From assembly GCF_033843265.1 (NCBI RefSeq), contig NZ_JAWXRD010000002.1:248001-312000 (forward strand): DNA of 64,000 bases. The letters run 5' to 3'. This document shows positions 25,743 to 34,563 of this stretch, piece by piece (position 1 is the stretch's first letter; each line of letters opens with the position of its first letter). This stretch comes from Scandinavium lactucae (lineage in GTDB: Bacteria; Pseudomonadota; Gammaproteobacteria; Enterobacterales; Enterobacteriaceae). A program made the translations under genes and the position numbers. The notes under the pieces were generated by a model. That model saw nothing but the letters and a program-made list of their open reading frames with translations, ran no database searches and was not told the DNA's origin.

Positions 25743-28700
25743 ATGCCTAATTTCTTTATCGATCGCCCCATATTTGCATGGGTGATCGCCATCATTATCA
25801 TGCTGGCAGGGGGTCTTGCGATCCTCAAATTGCCGATAGCGCAATATCCTACGATTGCGCCGCCGGCCATTGCCATCACGGCTGTGTATCCGGGAGCGGA
25901 TGCTGAAACCGTACAGAACACCGTGACGCAGGTTATCGAACAGAACATGAACGGTATCGATAACCTGATGTATATGTCCTCAAACGGTGACTCTACTGGT
26001 ACAGCAACCATTACCCTGACTTTCCAGTCTGGTACCGATCCGGATATCGCCCAGGTTCAGGTTCAGAACAAACTGCAGCTGGCGATGCCGCTTCTGCCGC
26101 AGGAAGTTCAACAGCAGGGTGTGAGCGTGGAGAAAGCCTCCAGCAGCTTCCTGATGGTTGTCGGTGTGATTAACACCAACGGCACCATGACCCAGGACGA
26201 TATCTCCGATTACGTTGCCGCGAACATGAAGGATCCGATCAGCCGTACTTCCGGCGTCGGTGACGTTCAGCTGTTCGGTTCACAGTACGCGATGCGTATC
26301 TGGATGGACCCGAACAAACTGAATAACTTCCAGTTGACTCCGGTTGACGTTATCACCGCCCTGAAAGCCCAGAACGCCCAGGTGGCAGCCGGTCAGTTAG
26401 GCGGTACGCCACCAGTGAAAGGCCAGCAGTTAAACGCCTCAATCATTGCGCAGACCCGTCTGACCAACGTCGATGAATTTGGCAAAATTCTGTTGAAAGT
26501 GAATCCGGACGGTTCGCAGGTGCGCCTGCGTGACGTGGCGAAAATTGAGCTTGGCGGCGAGAACTACGACGTCGTGGCGAAATTTAACGGTCAGCCAGCT
26601 TCCGGCCTGGGGATCAAACTGGCGACCGGCGCGAACGCGCTGAACACCGCCGATGCTATCCGGGCTGAACTGGCTCGTATGGAACCGTTCTTCCCGTCAG
26701 GGATGAAAATTGTTTACCCATACGACACCACCCCGTTCGTGAAGATTTCGATTCATGAAGTGGTGAAAACGCTGGTTGAAGCGATCATCCTCGTGTTCCT
26801 GGTCATGTATCTGTTCCTGCAGAACTTCCGCGCCACGCTGATCCCAACGATTGCGGTACCGGTGGTGCTGTTGGGGACGTTCGCCATCCTGTCCATCTTT
26901 GGCTATTCGATAAACACCCTGACGATGTTCGGGATGGTGCTCGCCATCGGCCTGTTGGTGGATGACGCCATCGTGGTGGTCGAGAACGTCGAACGTGTGA
27001 TGGCCGAGGAAGGACTACCGCCTAAAGAAGCGACCCGTAAATCGATGGGTCAGATTCAGGGCGCGCTGGTCGGGATCGCAATGGTGTTGTCCGCCGTATT
27101 CATTCCGATGGCCTTCTTCGGCGGTTCAACCGGTGCTATCTATCGTCAGTTCTCCATCACTATTGTTTCAGCGATGGCGCTGTCGGTTCTGGTGGCGTTA
27201 ATCCTGACCCCTGCGCTGTGTGCCACCATGCTGAAGCCGATTCAGAAAGGCGGTCACGGCGAGCACAAAGGGTTCTTCGGCTGGTTTAACCGGATGTTCG
27301 ATAAGAGCACGCACCATTACACCGACAGCGTAGGCAACATTCTGCGCAGCACCGGTCGTTATCTGCTGCTGTATATCATCATCGTGGTCGGCATGGCTTA
27401 CCTGTTCGTCCGTCTGCCAAGTTCGTTCTTGCCAGAAGAAGACCAGGGCGTGTTTTTGACCATGGCGCAGCTGCCTGCAGGTGCAACCCAGGAGCGTACG
27501 CAGAAAGTCCTTGATGAGGTGACGGATTATTACCTCAACAAAGAGAAAGCGAACGTTGAATCCGTGTTTGCCGTTAACGGCTTCGGCTTCGCCGGTCGTG
27601 GTCAGAACACCGGTATCGCATTCGTGTCTCTGAAAGACTGGAGTCAGCGTCCGGGTGAAGAAAACAAAGTTGAGGCCATCACTGGCCGGGCGATGGCGCG
27701 CTTCTCGCAGATTAAAGATGCGATGGTGTTTGCCTTTAACCTGCCAGCGATTGTGGAACTGGGTACGGCTACCGGCTTCGACTTCCAGCTGATTGACCAG
27801 GCTGGTCTGGGTCATGAAAAACTGACTCAGGCGCGTAACCAACTGTTTGGAGAGATAGCCAAACACCCTGACATGCTGGTCGGCGTTCGTCCGAACGGTC
27901 TGGAAGATACGCCGCAGTTCAAGATCGACATCGATCAGGAAAAAGCACAGGCGTTGGGTGTGTCTATCAGTGACATCAACACCACGCTGGGTGCCGCCTG
28001 GGGCGGTAGCTACGTCAACGACTTCGTTGACCGTGGACGCGTGAAGAAAGTGTATGTGATGTCAGAAGCGCCATACCGTATGCTGCCGAGTGATATTGGC
28101 AACTGGTACGTGCGTGGCAGCAGTGGCCAGATGGTGCCGTTCTCCGCCTTCTCTACCATGCGTTGGGAATACGGTTCGCCGCGTCTGGAACGTTACAACG
28201 GTCTGCCGTCGATGGAAATTCTTGGCCAGGCGGCTCCAGGTAAGAGTACCGGTGAAGCGATGCTGCTAATGGAAGAACTGGCCAGCAAACTGCCGACGGG
28301 CGTTGGCTATGACTGGACCGGTATGTCCTATCAGGAACGTCTGTCCGGTAACCAGGCCCCTGCCCTGTACGCGATTTCCCTGATTGTCGTGTTCCTGTGT
28401 CTGGCGGCATTGTATGAGAGCTGGTCCATTCCGTTCTCGGTCATGCTGGTCGTTCCGCTGGGGGTTGTGGGTGCGCTGTTAGCCGCCACCTTCCGTGGCC
28501 TGACAAACGACGTGTACTTCCAGGTAGGCCTGCTGACAACCATTGGCTTGTCGGCGAAGAACGCGATTCTTATCGTCGAATTCGCCAAGGACTTGATGGA
28601 TAAAGAAGGCAAAGGCCTGATTGAATCCACCCTGGAAGCCGTGCGCATGCGTCTGCGTCCAATTCTGATGACCTCCCTGGCCTTTATCCTCGGGGTAATG

Positions 28701-28889
28701 CCGCTGGTTATCAGCAGTGGTGCAGGCTCCGGTGCTCAGAACGCCGTGGGTACGGGCGTAATGGGCGGTATGGTCACCGCGACCATTCTGGCTATCTTCT
28801 TTGTTCCGGTATTCTTCGTGGTGGTTCGCCGCCGTTTCGGTAAAAAGAACGAAGATATCGAACATAGCCATCCGGTTGAGCGTCATTAA
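25743..28889 (+). CDS. acrB: RND multidrug efflux pump AcrB
   Basis: A 1048-residue proton-driven RND transporter (E. coli 1049). Twelve membrane segments and two large periplasmic loops are visible. The TM4 proton-relay motif LLVDDAIVVVENVERV and the TM10 Lys region LSAKNAILIVEFAKD are intact, and GMVLAIG precedes the first. It expels beta-lactams, dyes, bile salts, fluoroquinolones and many other compounds through AcrA-TolC. Preceded by GGAGACGTTAAGAC and followed by a strong terminator. Confidence 0.98.
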   Translation: MPNFFIDRPIFAWVIAIIIMLAGGLAILKLPIAQYPTIAPPAIAITAVYPGADAETVQNTVTQVIEQNMNGIDNLMYMSSNGDSTGTATITLTFQSGTDPDIAQVQVQNKLQLAMPLLPQEVQQQGVSVEKASSSFLMVVGVINTNGTMTQDDISDYVAANMKDPISRTSGVGDVQLFGSQYAMRIWMDPNKLNNFQLTPVDVITALKAQNAQVAAGQLGGTPPVKGQQLNASIIAQTRLTNVDEFGKILLKVNPDGSQVRLRDVAKIELGGENYDVVAKFNGQPASGLGIKLATGANALNTADAIRAELARMEPFFPSGMKIVYPYDTTPFVKISIHEVVKTLVEAIILVFLVMYLFLQNFRATLIPTIAVPVVLLGTFAILSIFGYSINTLTMFGMVLAIGLLVDDAIVVVENVERVMAEEGLPPKEATRKSMGQIQGALVGIAMVLSAVFIPMAFFGGSTGAIYRQFSITIVSAMALSVLVALILTPALCATMLKPIQKGGHGEHKGFFGWFNRMFDKSTHHYTDSVGNILRSTGRYLLLYIIIVVGMAYLFVRLPSSFLPEEDQGVFLTMAQLPAGATQERTQKVLDEVTDYYLNKEKANVESVFAVNGFGFAGRGQNTGIAFVSLKDWSQRPGEENKVEAITGRAMARFSQIKDAMVFAFNLPAIVELGTATGFDFQLIDQAGLGHEKLTQARNQLFGEIAKHPDMLVGVRPNGLEDTPQFKIDIDQEKAQALGVSISDINTTLGAAWGGSYVNDFVDRGRVKKVYVMSEAPYRMLPSDIGNWYVRGSSGQMVPFSAFSTMRWEYGSPRLERYNGLPSMEILGQAAPGKSTGEAMLLMEELASKLPTGVGYDWTGMSYQERLSGNQAPALYAISLIVVFLCLAALYESWSIPFSVMLVVPLGVVGALLAATFRGLTNDVYFQVGLLTTIGLSAKNAILIVEFAKDLMDKEGKGLIESTLEAVRMRLRPILMTSLAFILGVMPLVISSGAGSGAQNAVGTGVMGGMVTATILAIFFVPVFFVVVRRRFGKKNEDIEHSHPVERH

Positions 28890-28910
28890 TTAACACTCTG
28901 CTGTAATGGA

Positions 28911-28939
28911 AAAAGGCCGCTATCGCGGCCTTTTTTTTT
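28911..28939 (+). terminator. Rho-independent terminator after acrB
   Basis: Stem GGCCGC (28915-28920) / GCGGCC (28925-28930) extended by A-T pairs, with a TATC loop and nine Ts at 28931-28939. Confidence 0.93.
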
Positions 28940-29392
28940 GCGACAAAAGATGACTCCTACGTATTGCGCAATTTTTTATTTAACGCCGACAATCACCAGG
29001 GATATAATCTTAATATTGTGGTTATTTTCTTAGGCTATTGCGAAAAATCTGGCGGAGGATCCTATCAGAACGTAGGAATTCTCTTAGTTTAGCGACCCTG
29101 AACTCAATTATCGAGCATCTCTAACACGCATCATTAAACTTAAGTTAATGATTATTAAGCGTGTCTATGGTTATTTCCGCGTAATCATCTTTAACCCTGC
29201 TATAAGAAAGGCCGGAGATTACGGCAACGCATCGGATCTAATTATGCTAATTGTAATTTTTCGTAATAGCGCGGTGAAATCTTTTTCAGAGTAGATTATA
29301 GTTAGCGTATCAGGTTCACAGCGTATGTTCCGGGTCAGACAGTAGTATCCATCCCACACAGTGTTGGTTGATTAATCATAAGGGGATGCGTT
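28940..29392. other. Non-coding stretch before tomB-hha
   Basis: About 450 AT-rich bases with no supported gene. It must hold the tomB-hha promoter and leader; the AT richness fits H-NS/Hha-type silencing of this operon. Near 29030-29060 there are GGCGGAGGATCC and AACGTAGGAATTC stretches, but no convincing start codon or small RNA could be assigned. Confidence 0.5.
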
Positions 29393-29767
29393 ATGGACGA
29401 ATACTCGCCAAAAAGACATGATCTCGCACAGCTTAAATTTCTCTGTGAAACGTTGTATCATGACTGTCTCGCTAACCTTGAAGAGAACCGCGCAGGCTGG
29501 GTTAATGACCCCACGTCAGCACTCAATCTTCAACTCAACGAACTGATAGAGCATATTGCTACGTTCGCACTTAATTACAAGATTAAGTATAACGAAGACA
29601 ATAAGCTCATCGCGCAAATTGATGAATATCTGGACGATACCTTTATGTTGTTCAGTAACTACGGCATTAACGCAGACGATCTGCAGAAATGGCGGAAGTC
29701 GGGTAACAGACTCTTCCGTTGCTTCGTCAATCTTAGCCGGACAAACCCTGTAAGTCTTTCTTGTTAA
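29393..29767 (+). CDS. tomB: Hha toxicity modulator / biofilm protein TomB
   Basis: A 124-residue protein of E. coli TomB (YbaJ) length. Acidic and helical, beginning MDEYSPKRHDLAQLKFLCET, with single cysteines spread through the chain. TomB counteracts the toxicity of Hha and has been described as an antitoxin-like, oxygen-dependent partner. The ATG is preceded by AAGGGGATGCGTT. It lies 27 bases upstream of hha in the usual two-gene operon. Confidence 0.95.
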   Translation: MDEYSPKRHDLAQLKFLCETLYHDCLANLEENRAGWVNDPTSALNLQLNELIEHIATFALNYKIKYNEDNKLIAQIDEYLDDTFMLFSNYGINADDLQKWRKSGNRLFRCFVNLSRTNPVSLSC

Positions 29768-29794
29768 AATTATTACAATCAAAAAGGTGAAGTT

Positions 29795-30013
29795 ATGTCA
29801 GATAAACCTTTAACAAAAACTGATTATTTGATGCGACTGCGACGTTGTCAGACGCTTGATACATTAGAACGCGTTATAGAAAAAAATAAATATGAACTCT
29901 CAGATAATGAGCTGGCTGTTTTTTACTCAGCAGCCGATCATCGTCTTGCCGAACTGACGATGAATAAGCTTTACGATAAAATCCCATCTTCGGTATGGAA
30001 ATTTATACGTTAA
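29795..30013 (+). CDS. hha: Haemolysin expression modulator Hha
   Basis: A 72-residue nucleoid-associated protein almost identical to E. coli Hha, including the LMRLRRCQTLDTLERVIEKN and KLYDKIPSSVWKFIR segments. Hha binds H-NS and strengthens silencing of horizontally acquired and virulence genes. Preceded by AAAAGGTGAAGTT. Confidence 0.97.
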   Translation: MSDKPLTKTDYLMRLRRCQTLDTLERVIEKNKYELSDNELAVFYSAADHRLAELTMNKLYDKIPSSVWKFIR

Positions 30014-30073
30014 TTACATCTGCATCAGGCTTGCCCCTCCTCATTTCTTTACTGACAACAGTACGGATTACAA

Positions 30074-30089
30074 TGTGATAAGTATCACA
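30074..30089. promoter_or_regulatory. CRP binding site upstream of maa
   Basis: Perfect core TGTGA-TAAGTA-TCACA. A -10-like TATACT lies at about 30129-30134, which would put the transcription start near 30141 and the CRP centre near -60, a class I position. This suggests cAMP-dependent expression of maa. Confidence 0.75.
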
Positions 30090-30161
30090 TGCAGAAGCAG
30101 GGAACGTTCCCAATTAAGGTTATAAATTATACTGTGGCTCTCTGCTTAAAAGGAGAATCAC

Positions 30162-30716
30162 ATGAGTGAAGAAAAACGCAAAATGATCGCCGGAGAGCTG
30201 TATCGTCCGGGTGATGACACCCTCCGGGCCGACCGTTTACGCGCCAGAACTATCCTGCACCGTTATAACCACTCCTCGCCCGAGGAGAAACCTCTGCGTA
30301 CCGCATTGCTTGGCGAACTGCTGGGCCAGGCGGGAGATGCCTATATCGAGCCGACGTTTCGCTGCGATTATGGCTACAACATTTTCCTCGGTAAAAACTT
30401 CTATGCCAATTTCGACTGCGTGATGCTCGACGTTTGCCCGATTCATATTGGTGAGAACTGCATGCTTGCACCCGGAGTACATATTTATACCGCCACCCAT
30501 CCGCTTGATGCCGAAGAACGCAACGCCGGAGCAGAATTCGGTAAACCTGTGACGATAGGCAACAGCGTGTGGATTGGCGGGCGAGCCATTATCAATCCGG
30601 GCGTGACCATTGGCGACAACGCGGTGATTGCCTCCGGAGCCGTGGTGGTGAAAGATGTCCCGGCCAACACGGTGGTTGGCGGCAATCCGGCGAAAATAAT
30701 TAAAATGCTCGTCTGA
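30162..30716 (+). CDS. maa: Maltose O-acetyltransferase
   Basis: A 184-residue hexapeptide-repeat acetyltransferase (E. coli Maa 183). The N-terminal maltose/galactoside acetyltransferase motif (KMIAGELYRPGDDTL) is followed by left-handed beta-helix repeats, the active-site loop ATHPLDAEERNAG with the catalytic His, and GNSVWIGGRAIINPGVTIG. It acetylates maltose and other sugars with acetyl-CoA. Preceded by AAAGGAG and a perfect CRP site, in keeping with a role in sugar metabolism. Confidence 0.95.
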   Translation: MSEEKRKMIAGELYRPGDDTLRADRLRARTILHRYNHSSPEEKPLRTALLGELLGQAGDAYIEPTFRCDYGYNIFLGKNFYANFDCVMLDVCPIHIGENCMLAPGVHIYTATHPLDAEERNAGAEFGKPVTIGNSVWIGGRAIINPGVTIGDNAVIASGAVVVKDVPANTVVGGNPAKIIKMLV

Positions 30717-30813
30717 CTGTTATGGTTTTCTGCAACTGAACTGTTACTTTTCGCCTGAATTAACGCAACATAAAATAGCGTATCATCCGATTCAGGCATA
30801 ACAGAAGGCGCAG

Positions 30814-31284
30814 ATGACCGAAATCCAGCGACTGCTTACTCATACCATCAACGAGCTGAACAGCGCAGAGAAGCGCGACAACCGTCCGCGCTTCAGTATC
30901 AGCTTCATTCGCCGCTTCCCTGGGCTGTTTATCGCCATGTATCTCGGCTTCCTCGCCACATGGGTGGTGATGTACCGTTCCGAAACGCTGGCCGATTCCC
31001 AATGGCTGTTAATCGTGCTGTTCATCGTACTGAACGGTTTCTTCTTTTTCGATGTCGCCCCACGCTATCGCTATGAAGATATCGACGTGCTCGATTTTCG
31101 CGTCTGCTACAACGGGGAGTGGTACAACACCCGTTTCGTGCCGAATGAATTAATTGACACTATTCTGCAATCGCCGCGGGTGGCTGAGCCGCAAAAAAGC
31201 CAGCTGCAAAAGATGGTCGCCACCAAAGGTGAACTGTCTTTCTACGACATTTTCACCCTTGCACGCGCCGAGTCTGCTCAATAA
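30814..31284 (+). CDS. ylaC: Inner membrane protein YlaC
   Basis: A 156-residue protein matching E. coli YlaC. Two adjacent membrane segments (about residues 36-50 and 65-83) are followed by a cytoplasmic C-terminal domain containing ISxRYRYEDIDVLDFRVCYN-like sequence. Function unknown. Its last 32 bases overlap, antisense, the end of the MocR-type regulator gene on the other strand. In E. coli ylaB (pdeB) is its neighbour; here pdeB is 11.6 kb away. Confidence 0.9.
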   Translation: MTEIQRLLTHTINELNSAEKRDNRPRFSISFIRRFPGLFIAMYLGFLATWVVMYRSETLADSQWLLIVLFIVLNGFFFFDVAPRYRYEDIDVLDFRVCYNGEWYNTRFVPNELIDTILQSPRVAEPQKSQLQKMVATKGELSFYDIFTLARAESAQ

Positions 31285-32713
31285 GCCGATTCAAAATGCG
31301 TATAGCGGCCACGAAGCCAGATGCCGACGTATTGCCATACCCCAGAACCAGCCCGGTTTCGCCCTGAGCCGGGTTGAGATAAAAATGACTCAACGCCCCC
31401 GGTGCCAACTGGTACTGACGGGCTAATGCCGCCACCATGCCATCCTCTATTCCGGGGATTTTCACCGTCAGATGCATCCCGCCTTCCCCGGCCGACACGC
31501 TGTGCGGACAGGTCAGTTCTTGTGCTAATGCGGCCCGGAGCTGCGTCTGTCGCTTGCGATACAGTCGGCGCATCGATGCCAGATGTCTGGCGTAGTGTCC
31601 CTCCTCGATGAAATGTGCCAGCGCGCGCTGCTCGGCACGATGCCCGCCTCGCAACAGCGAATGAATGGCGGGCTGGACCGATTTTGCCAACGCTTTGGGC
31701 ATCACCATAAAGCCTATCCGCAGGGACGGAAACAGTGTCTTGCTGAAGGTGCCGAGGTACACCACCGGCGCGTTGGGCACCATGCCGAGCATCGCCGGGA
31801 TCGGCTCCCCGCTGTAACGGAACTCACTGTCGTAATCATCTTCGATTATCCATGCATCAGACGAGCGAGCGTAGTCCAGCAGCGCCAGGCGGCGCGGCGC
31901 GCTCATCAGGCTGCCGAGCGGAAACTGGTGAGACGGTGAGGTAAAAATAAGTCGCGGGGTGGCCGTCGGGGCCGCAGGGGAAATCATGCCTTCATCATCG
32001 ACGGGCAAACCCTGGCAGGGCAACCCGGCAGAAATAAACGCACTCCGCGCCCCGAAATAGCCGGGATCTTCAATCCAGGCCAGCTGCCCTCTTTCGCTGA
32101 GTAATTGGGTACAGAGGTTGAGCCCTTCCCGCGCACCTTCGGTGATCACCACCTGACTGGCATCACAGTCAATCCCACGCGACAACGCCAGGTGGCGTGC
32201 GATGGCCACCCGCAAGGACGCTTCCCCCGCCGAATCCCCATAGCCCAACAACGTGGCCCCCTCTTCACGCAGCACGCGGTCGAGCAGGCGTCGCCACAAC
32301 GGCAGCGGGAAATAGTTCACCGCTGGCGTGCCTGGCGTAAACGCCAGAGTCGGAGTATCACGCCGTGTGCCCGGGGGCAAATCCGCCAGATGTGCAGGCA
32401 AGCAGAATTCGGCAGGCGCGCTGCTTTCTATTGTGGCGGTCTGGGGCAGCGTCGCCACCTGCGATCCCTGCCGATCCCGTATGAGATAACCTTCGATCGC
32501 CAGCTGCTCCAGCGCGGCATTGATGGTGTTCCGTGACAAGCACAGCTGCTGCGCCATCGAGCGTGAACCAGGCAACCGACTTTGCGCTTGCAGTTGTCCG
32601 CTCAAAATCGCATTTCGCAGTGCATGATATAGCGCGCGTTGCAGCGTCTCGCCTGCCCGCTGCTCGATGGCCCGCGCCAGCAAGCCATAAAACGCATCAT
32701 CTGGAATATTCAT
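31253..32713 (-). CDS. MocR/PdxR-type GntR regulator with aminotransferase-like domain
   Basis: A protein of about 486 residues fusing an N-terminal GntR winged helix (SRLPGSRSMAQQLCLSRNTI) to a fold-type I aminotransferase-like domain. The PLP lysine is in YLGTFSKTLFPSLRIGF and the WIIEDDYDSEFRY motif carries the Asp that contacts the PLP ring. MocR proteins usually sense PLP or an amine bound to it and often control a divergent gene. Three starts are close together; the ATG at 32713 has the best spacing from GAGGAG. It is divergent from a GNAT acetyltransferase 99 bases away, the likely target. Confidence 0.88.
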   Translation of the reverse strand: MNIPDDAFYGLLARAIEQRAGETLQRALYHALRNAILSGQLQAQSRLPGSRSMAQQLCLSRNTINAALEQLAIEGYLIRDRQGSQVATLPQTATIESSAPAEFCLPAHLADLPPGTRRDTPTLAFTPGTPAVNYFPLPLWRRLLDRVLREEGATLLGYGDSAGEASLRVAIARHLALSRGIDCDASQVVITEGAREGLNLCTQLLSERGQLAWIEDPGYFGARSAFISAGLPCQGLPVDDEGMISPAAPTATPRLIFTSPSHQFPLGSLMSAPRRLALLDYARSSDAWIIEDDYDSEFRYSGEPIPAMLGMVPNAPVVYLGTFSKTLFPSLRIGFMVMPKALAKSVQPAIHSLLRGGHRAEQRALAHFIEEGHYARHLASMRRLYRKRQTQLRAALAQELTCPHSVSAGEGGMHLTVKIPGIEDGMVAALARQYQLAPGALSHFYLNPAQGETGLVLGYGNTSASGFVAAIRILNRLIEQTRRVQG

Positions 32714-32812
32714 CATCTCTCCTCGTGGTACCACCAGAAGATACGGCAGTGGTTCTTTTTAGGGAACCATCAGTTCGCTATTCTGCGGATAAGCGTCCAC
32801 TAAGGAGTCACT

Positions 32813-33523
32813 ATGAGTCAGCATAATCAGTTTGGTCAGCCGGTTGGCGTTGCCCTTCCCGACTGGCAACCGCGTCAACATCCGCAGCGCGTCACGCTCG
32901 AAGGCCGTCTGTGCCGCCTTGAACCATTGGGCATGCAGCACGCCGACGCATTGTTTGCCGCCTACCAGTTAGCTGAAGATACCCGCGCCTGGACCTGGCT
33001 GTTACGCGAGCCGGACCGTGACGTGGAAGGATATCGTGCATGGGTGCAGAGCATTGTTGAACTTCAGGATCCTATCCATTTCGCGGTAGTCGATAAACAG
33101 ACCGGACAGCCGGTCGGCACGCTGGCACTGATGCGTATCGACAGCAAAAACGGGGTGATCGAAGTGGGCCATGTGCATTTTTCCCCACTGCTCAGCCGCA
33201 CCCCGATGTCGACCGAAGCACAGTGGCTGCTGATGCGCTACGCCTTCGACACGCTCGGTTATCGTCGATACGAGTGGAAATGTAACAGTCTGAATGCGCC
33301 GTCACGCCGTGCGGCTTTGCGCATGGGCTTTCAGTATGAAGGGCAGTTTCGTCAGGCACTGGTCATTAAAGGCCACAACCGTGACACCGACTGGTTTTCG
33401 ATTATCGACTCAGAGTGGCCGGAGGTCGATCGGGCGATGCAGAAATGGCTTGCCGCCGAGAACTTCGGCCCCGACGGCAAGCAGCGGACTTCCCTGGAAA
33501 GTTGGCGACAGCCAAAAAATTAA
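32813..33523 (+). CDS. GNAT-family N-acetyltransferase (RimJ/RimL-like)
   Basis: A 236-residue GNAT protein of the RimJ/RimL-like group. The N-terminal LEGRLCRLEPLGMQHADALF is typical; the acetyl-CoA region carries RRYEWKCNSLNAPSRRAALR and GFQYEGQFRQALVIKG. Targets range from ribosomal proteins to antibiotics and small amines; none can be assigned. It begins after TAAGGAG. It is divergent from the MocR regulator, a pairing often seen where a MocR protein controls an acetyltransferase. Its stop overlaps by three bases the stop of the convergent rpmJ2. Confidence 0.88.
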   Translation: MSQHNQFGQPVGVALPDWQPRQHPQRVTLEGRLCRLEPLGMQHADALFAAYQLAEDTRAWTWLLREPDRDVEGYRAWVQSIVELQDPIHFAVVDKQTGQPVGTLALMRIDSKNGVIEVGHVHFSPLLSRTPMSTEAQWLLMRYAFDTLGYRRYEWKCNSLNAPSRRAALRMGFQYEGQFRQALVIKGHNRDTDWFSIIDSEWPEVDRAMQKWLAAENFGPDGKQRTSLESWRQPKN

Positions 33524-33660
33524 CGTTTTTTCTTACGCCCCTGCACGGCTTTAAAGCGGGGGTTTGTTTTGCAAATGACGTACAACCGCCCTTTTCGCTT
33601 CACTATCTGACAATCTGGGTGGCGTTGCCTGGCGCTTTTGAGCGAGTTCAGAACCTGCAT
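33520..33660 (-). CDS. rpmJ2: Type B 50S ribosomal protein L36 (zinc-independent)
   Basis: A 46-residue protein starting MQVLNSLKSARQRHPDCQIV and ending in the basic tail GRKKKR; it corresponds to E. coli YkgO. It lacks the CxxC..H zinc ribbon of standard L36. It begins two bases after the stop of rpmE2, with GGAG inside the end of that gene, so the two are translated from one message. The stop overlaps the convergent GNAT stop. Such paralogues replace zinc-containing ribosomal proteins during zinc starvation. Confidence 0.93.
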   Translation of the reverse strand: MQVLNSLKSARQRHPDCQIVKRKGRLYVICKTNPRFKAVQGRKKKR

Positions 33661-33662
33661 CT

Positions 33663-33923
33663 TTAGCTCCGTTTCGCGTCAATGAAACCGCCAAAACGCT
33701 GACGGAATCGTGCCATACTGCCTTCGTTCGAGAAGTTCTTTTGCTTCCCGGTGTAGTAAGGATGCGATTTAGACGACACATCCAGCGTGACATACGGGAA
33801 AGTCTCGCCTTCCAGTTCAATTTCCCGGTCGGTTTTAATGGTCGATCCCACTTTGAAAAATTCGTCGGCGCTGGTGTCGTGGAATACCACGGTACGATAA
33901 TGCGGATGGATATCGGCTTTCAT
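33663..33923 (-). CDS. rpmE2: Type B 50S ribosomal protein L31 (zinc-independent)
   Basis: An 86-residue L31 of the C-minus type, the YkgM group: MKADIHPHYRTVVFHDTSAD, then HPYYTGKQKNF and a C-terminal RFRQRFGGF. The four zinc-binding cysteines of ordinary L31 are absent. It replaces RpmE when zinc is short, releasing zinc held by the ribosome. It forms an operon with rpmJ2 and has a Zur-like palindrome just upstream. Confidence 0.95.
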   Translation of the reverse strand: MKADIHPHYRTVVFHDTSADEFFKVGSTIKTDREIELEGETFPYVTLDVSSKSHPYYTGKQKNFSNEGSMARFRQRFGGFIDAKRS

Positions 33924-33936
33924 GACTCACCTTTAT

Positions 33937-33951
33937 TGTTACAGTATAACA
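33937..33951. promoter_or_regulatory. Candidate Zur box upstream of rpmE2
   Basis: TGTTACAGTATAACA, an inverted repeat of TGTTA/TAACA, 14 bases before the rpmE2 start. It fits the core of the enterobacterial Zur consensus, TGTTATAnTATAACA. Zur with zinc would repress the L31B-L36B pair, as described for these paralogues in other bacteria. Confidence 0.75.
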
Positions 33952-34005
33952 TAACAACAAAATACGCCATGCAACTGCGGATATCAACCCTTCTCAATAC
34001 AGGGT

Positions 34006-34563
34006 TTAATCCTCCAACGCGTGTCTCATCCAACTAATCAACGCTGCACTATCTATCGGTTTTGCCTGATCGACGATATACACAGGCCCCAGAGACATTG
34101 GCTGAGCACTATCAGCCAGGCGCAGTAATTCGGGGAGATACTCTTCCCCTGGATGGCCATTACGCCTTACTTCTAACCTCTGTGCATAACGCGCCGCAGC
34201 CAGATTTCCAGGGATGCTATTCCAGACTTCCAGTACACGGTTTATGCCTGCATGTTCCAGATAACGGATAAGTGATTCCTTAGGCTGGAAGCCAAACCAG
34301 GCATCGATGAGAAAGACGCACTGCTTTGGGCTGGCGGCGACTATCGACCAGATAACCTCATAAGCGGCGCAGCCCAAACGGCGGTTGAACGCCCTGTCGA
34401 TATCGTCAAATTGCGCCATAAACGGTTCTTTAATGCCGTCGATAGTCAGAACCGGCAGCGCAAATTGTTCTGACAACAAATGCGCAATAGTGCTTTTCCC
34501 TGAGGCGGGAACGCCGTTCACAAGTACCACCGTTTTGCCCTGTGTTCGCGTAGTCTGGCTCAT
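34006..34563 (-). CDS. P-loop kinase-like protein, last gene of the PTS operon
   Basis: A 185-residue P-loop NTPase with Walker A GVPASGKST at residues 17-25, then LTIDGIKEPF with a conserved Asp, and VFLIDAWFGFQPKESL. It resembles small-molecule kinases of the gluconate kinase/chloramphenicol phosphotransferase/zeta-like group. Its ATG overlaps the EIIA stop by four bases (ATGA), showing translational coupling to the PTS operon. It may phosphorylate the transported sugar or an intermediate, but that is inference. The longer frame upstream runs into EIIA and is not used. Confidence 0.75.
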   Translation of the reverse strand: MSQTTRTQGKTVVLVNGVPASGKSTIAHLLSEQFALPVLTIDGIKEPFMAQFDDIDRAFNRRLGCAAYEVIWSIVAASPKQCVFLIDAWFGFQPKESLIRYLEHAGINRVLEVWNSIPGNLAAARYAQRLEVRRNGHPGEEYLPELLRLADSAQPMSLGPVYIVDQAKPIDSAALISWMRHALED

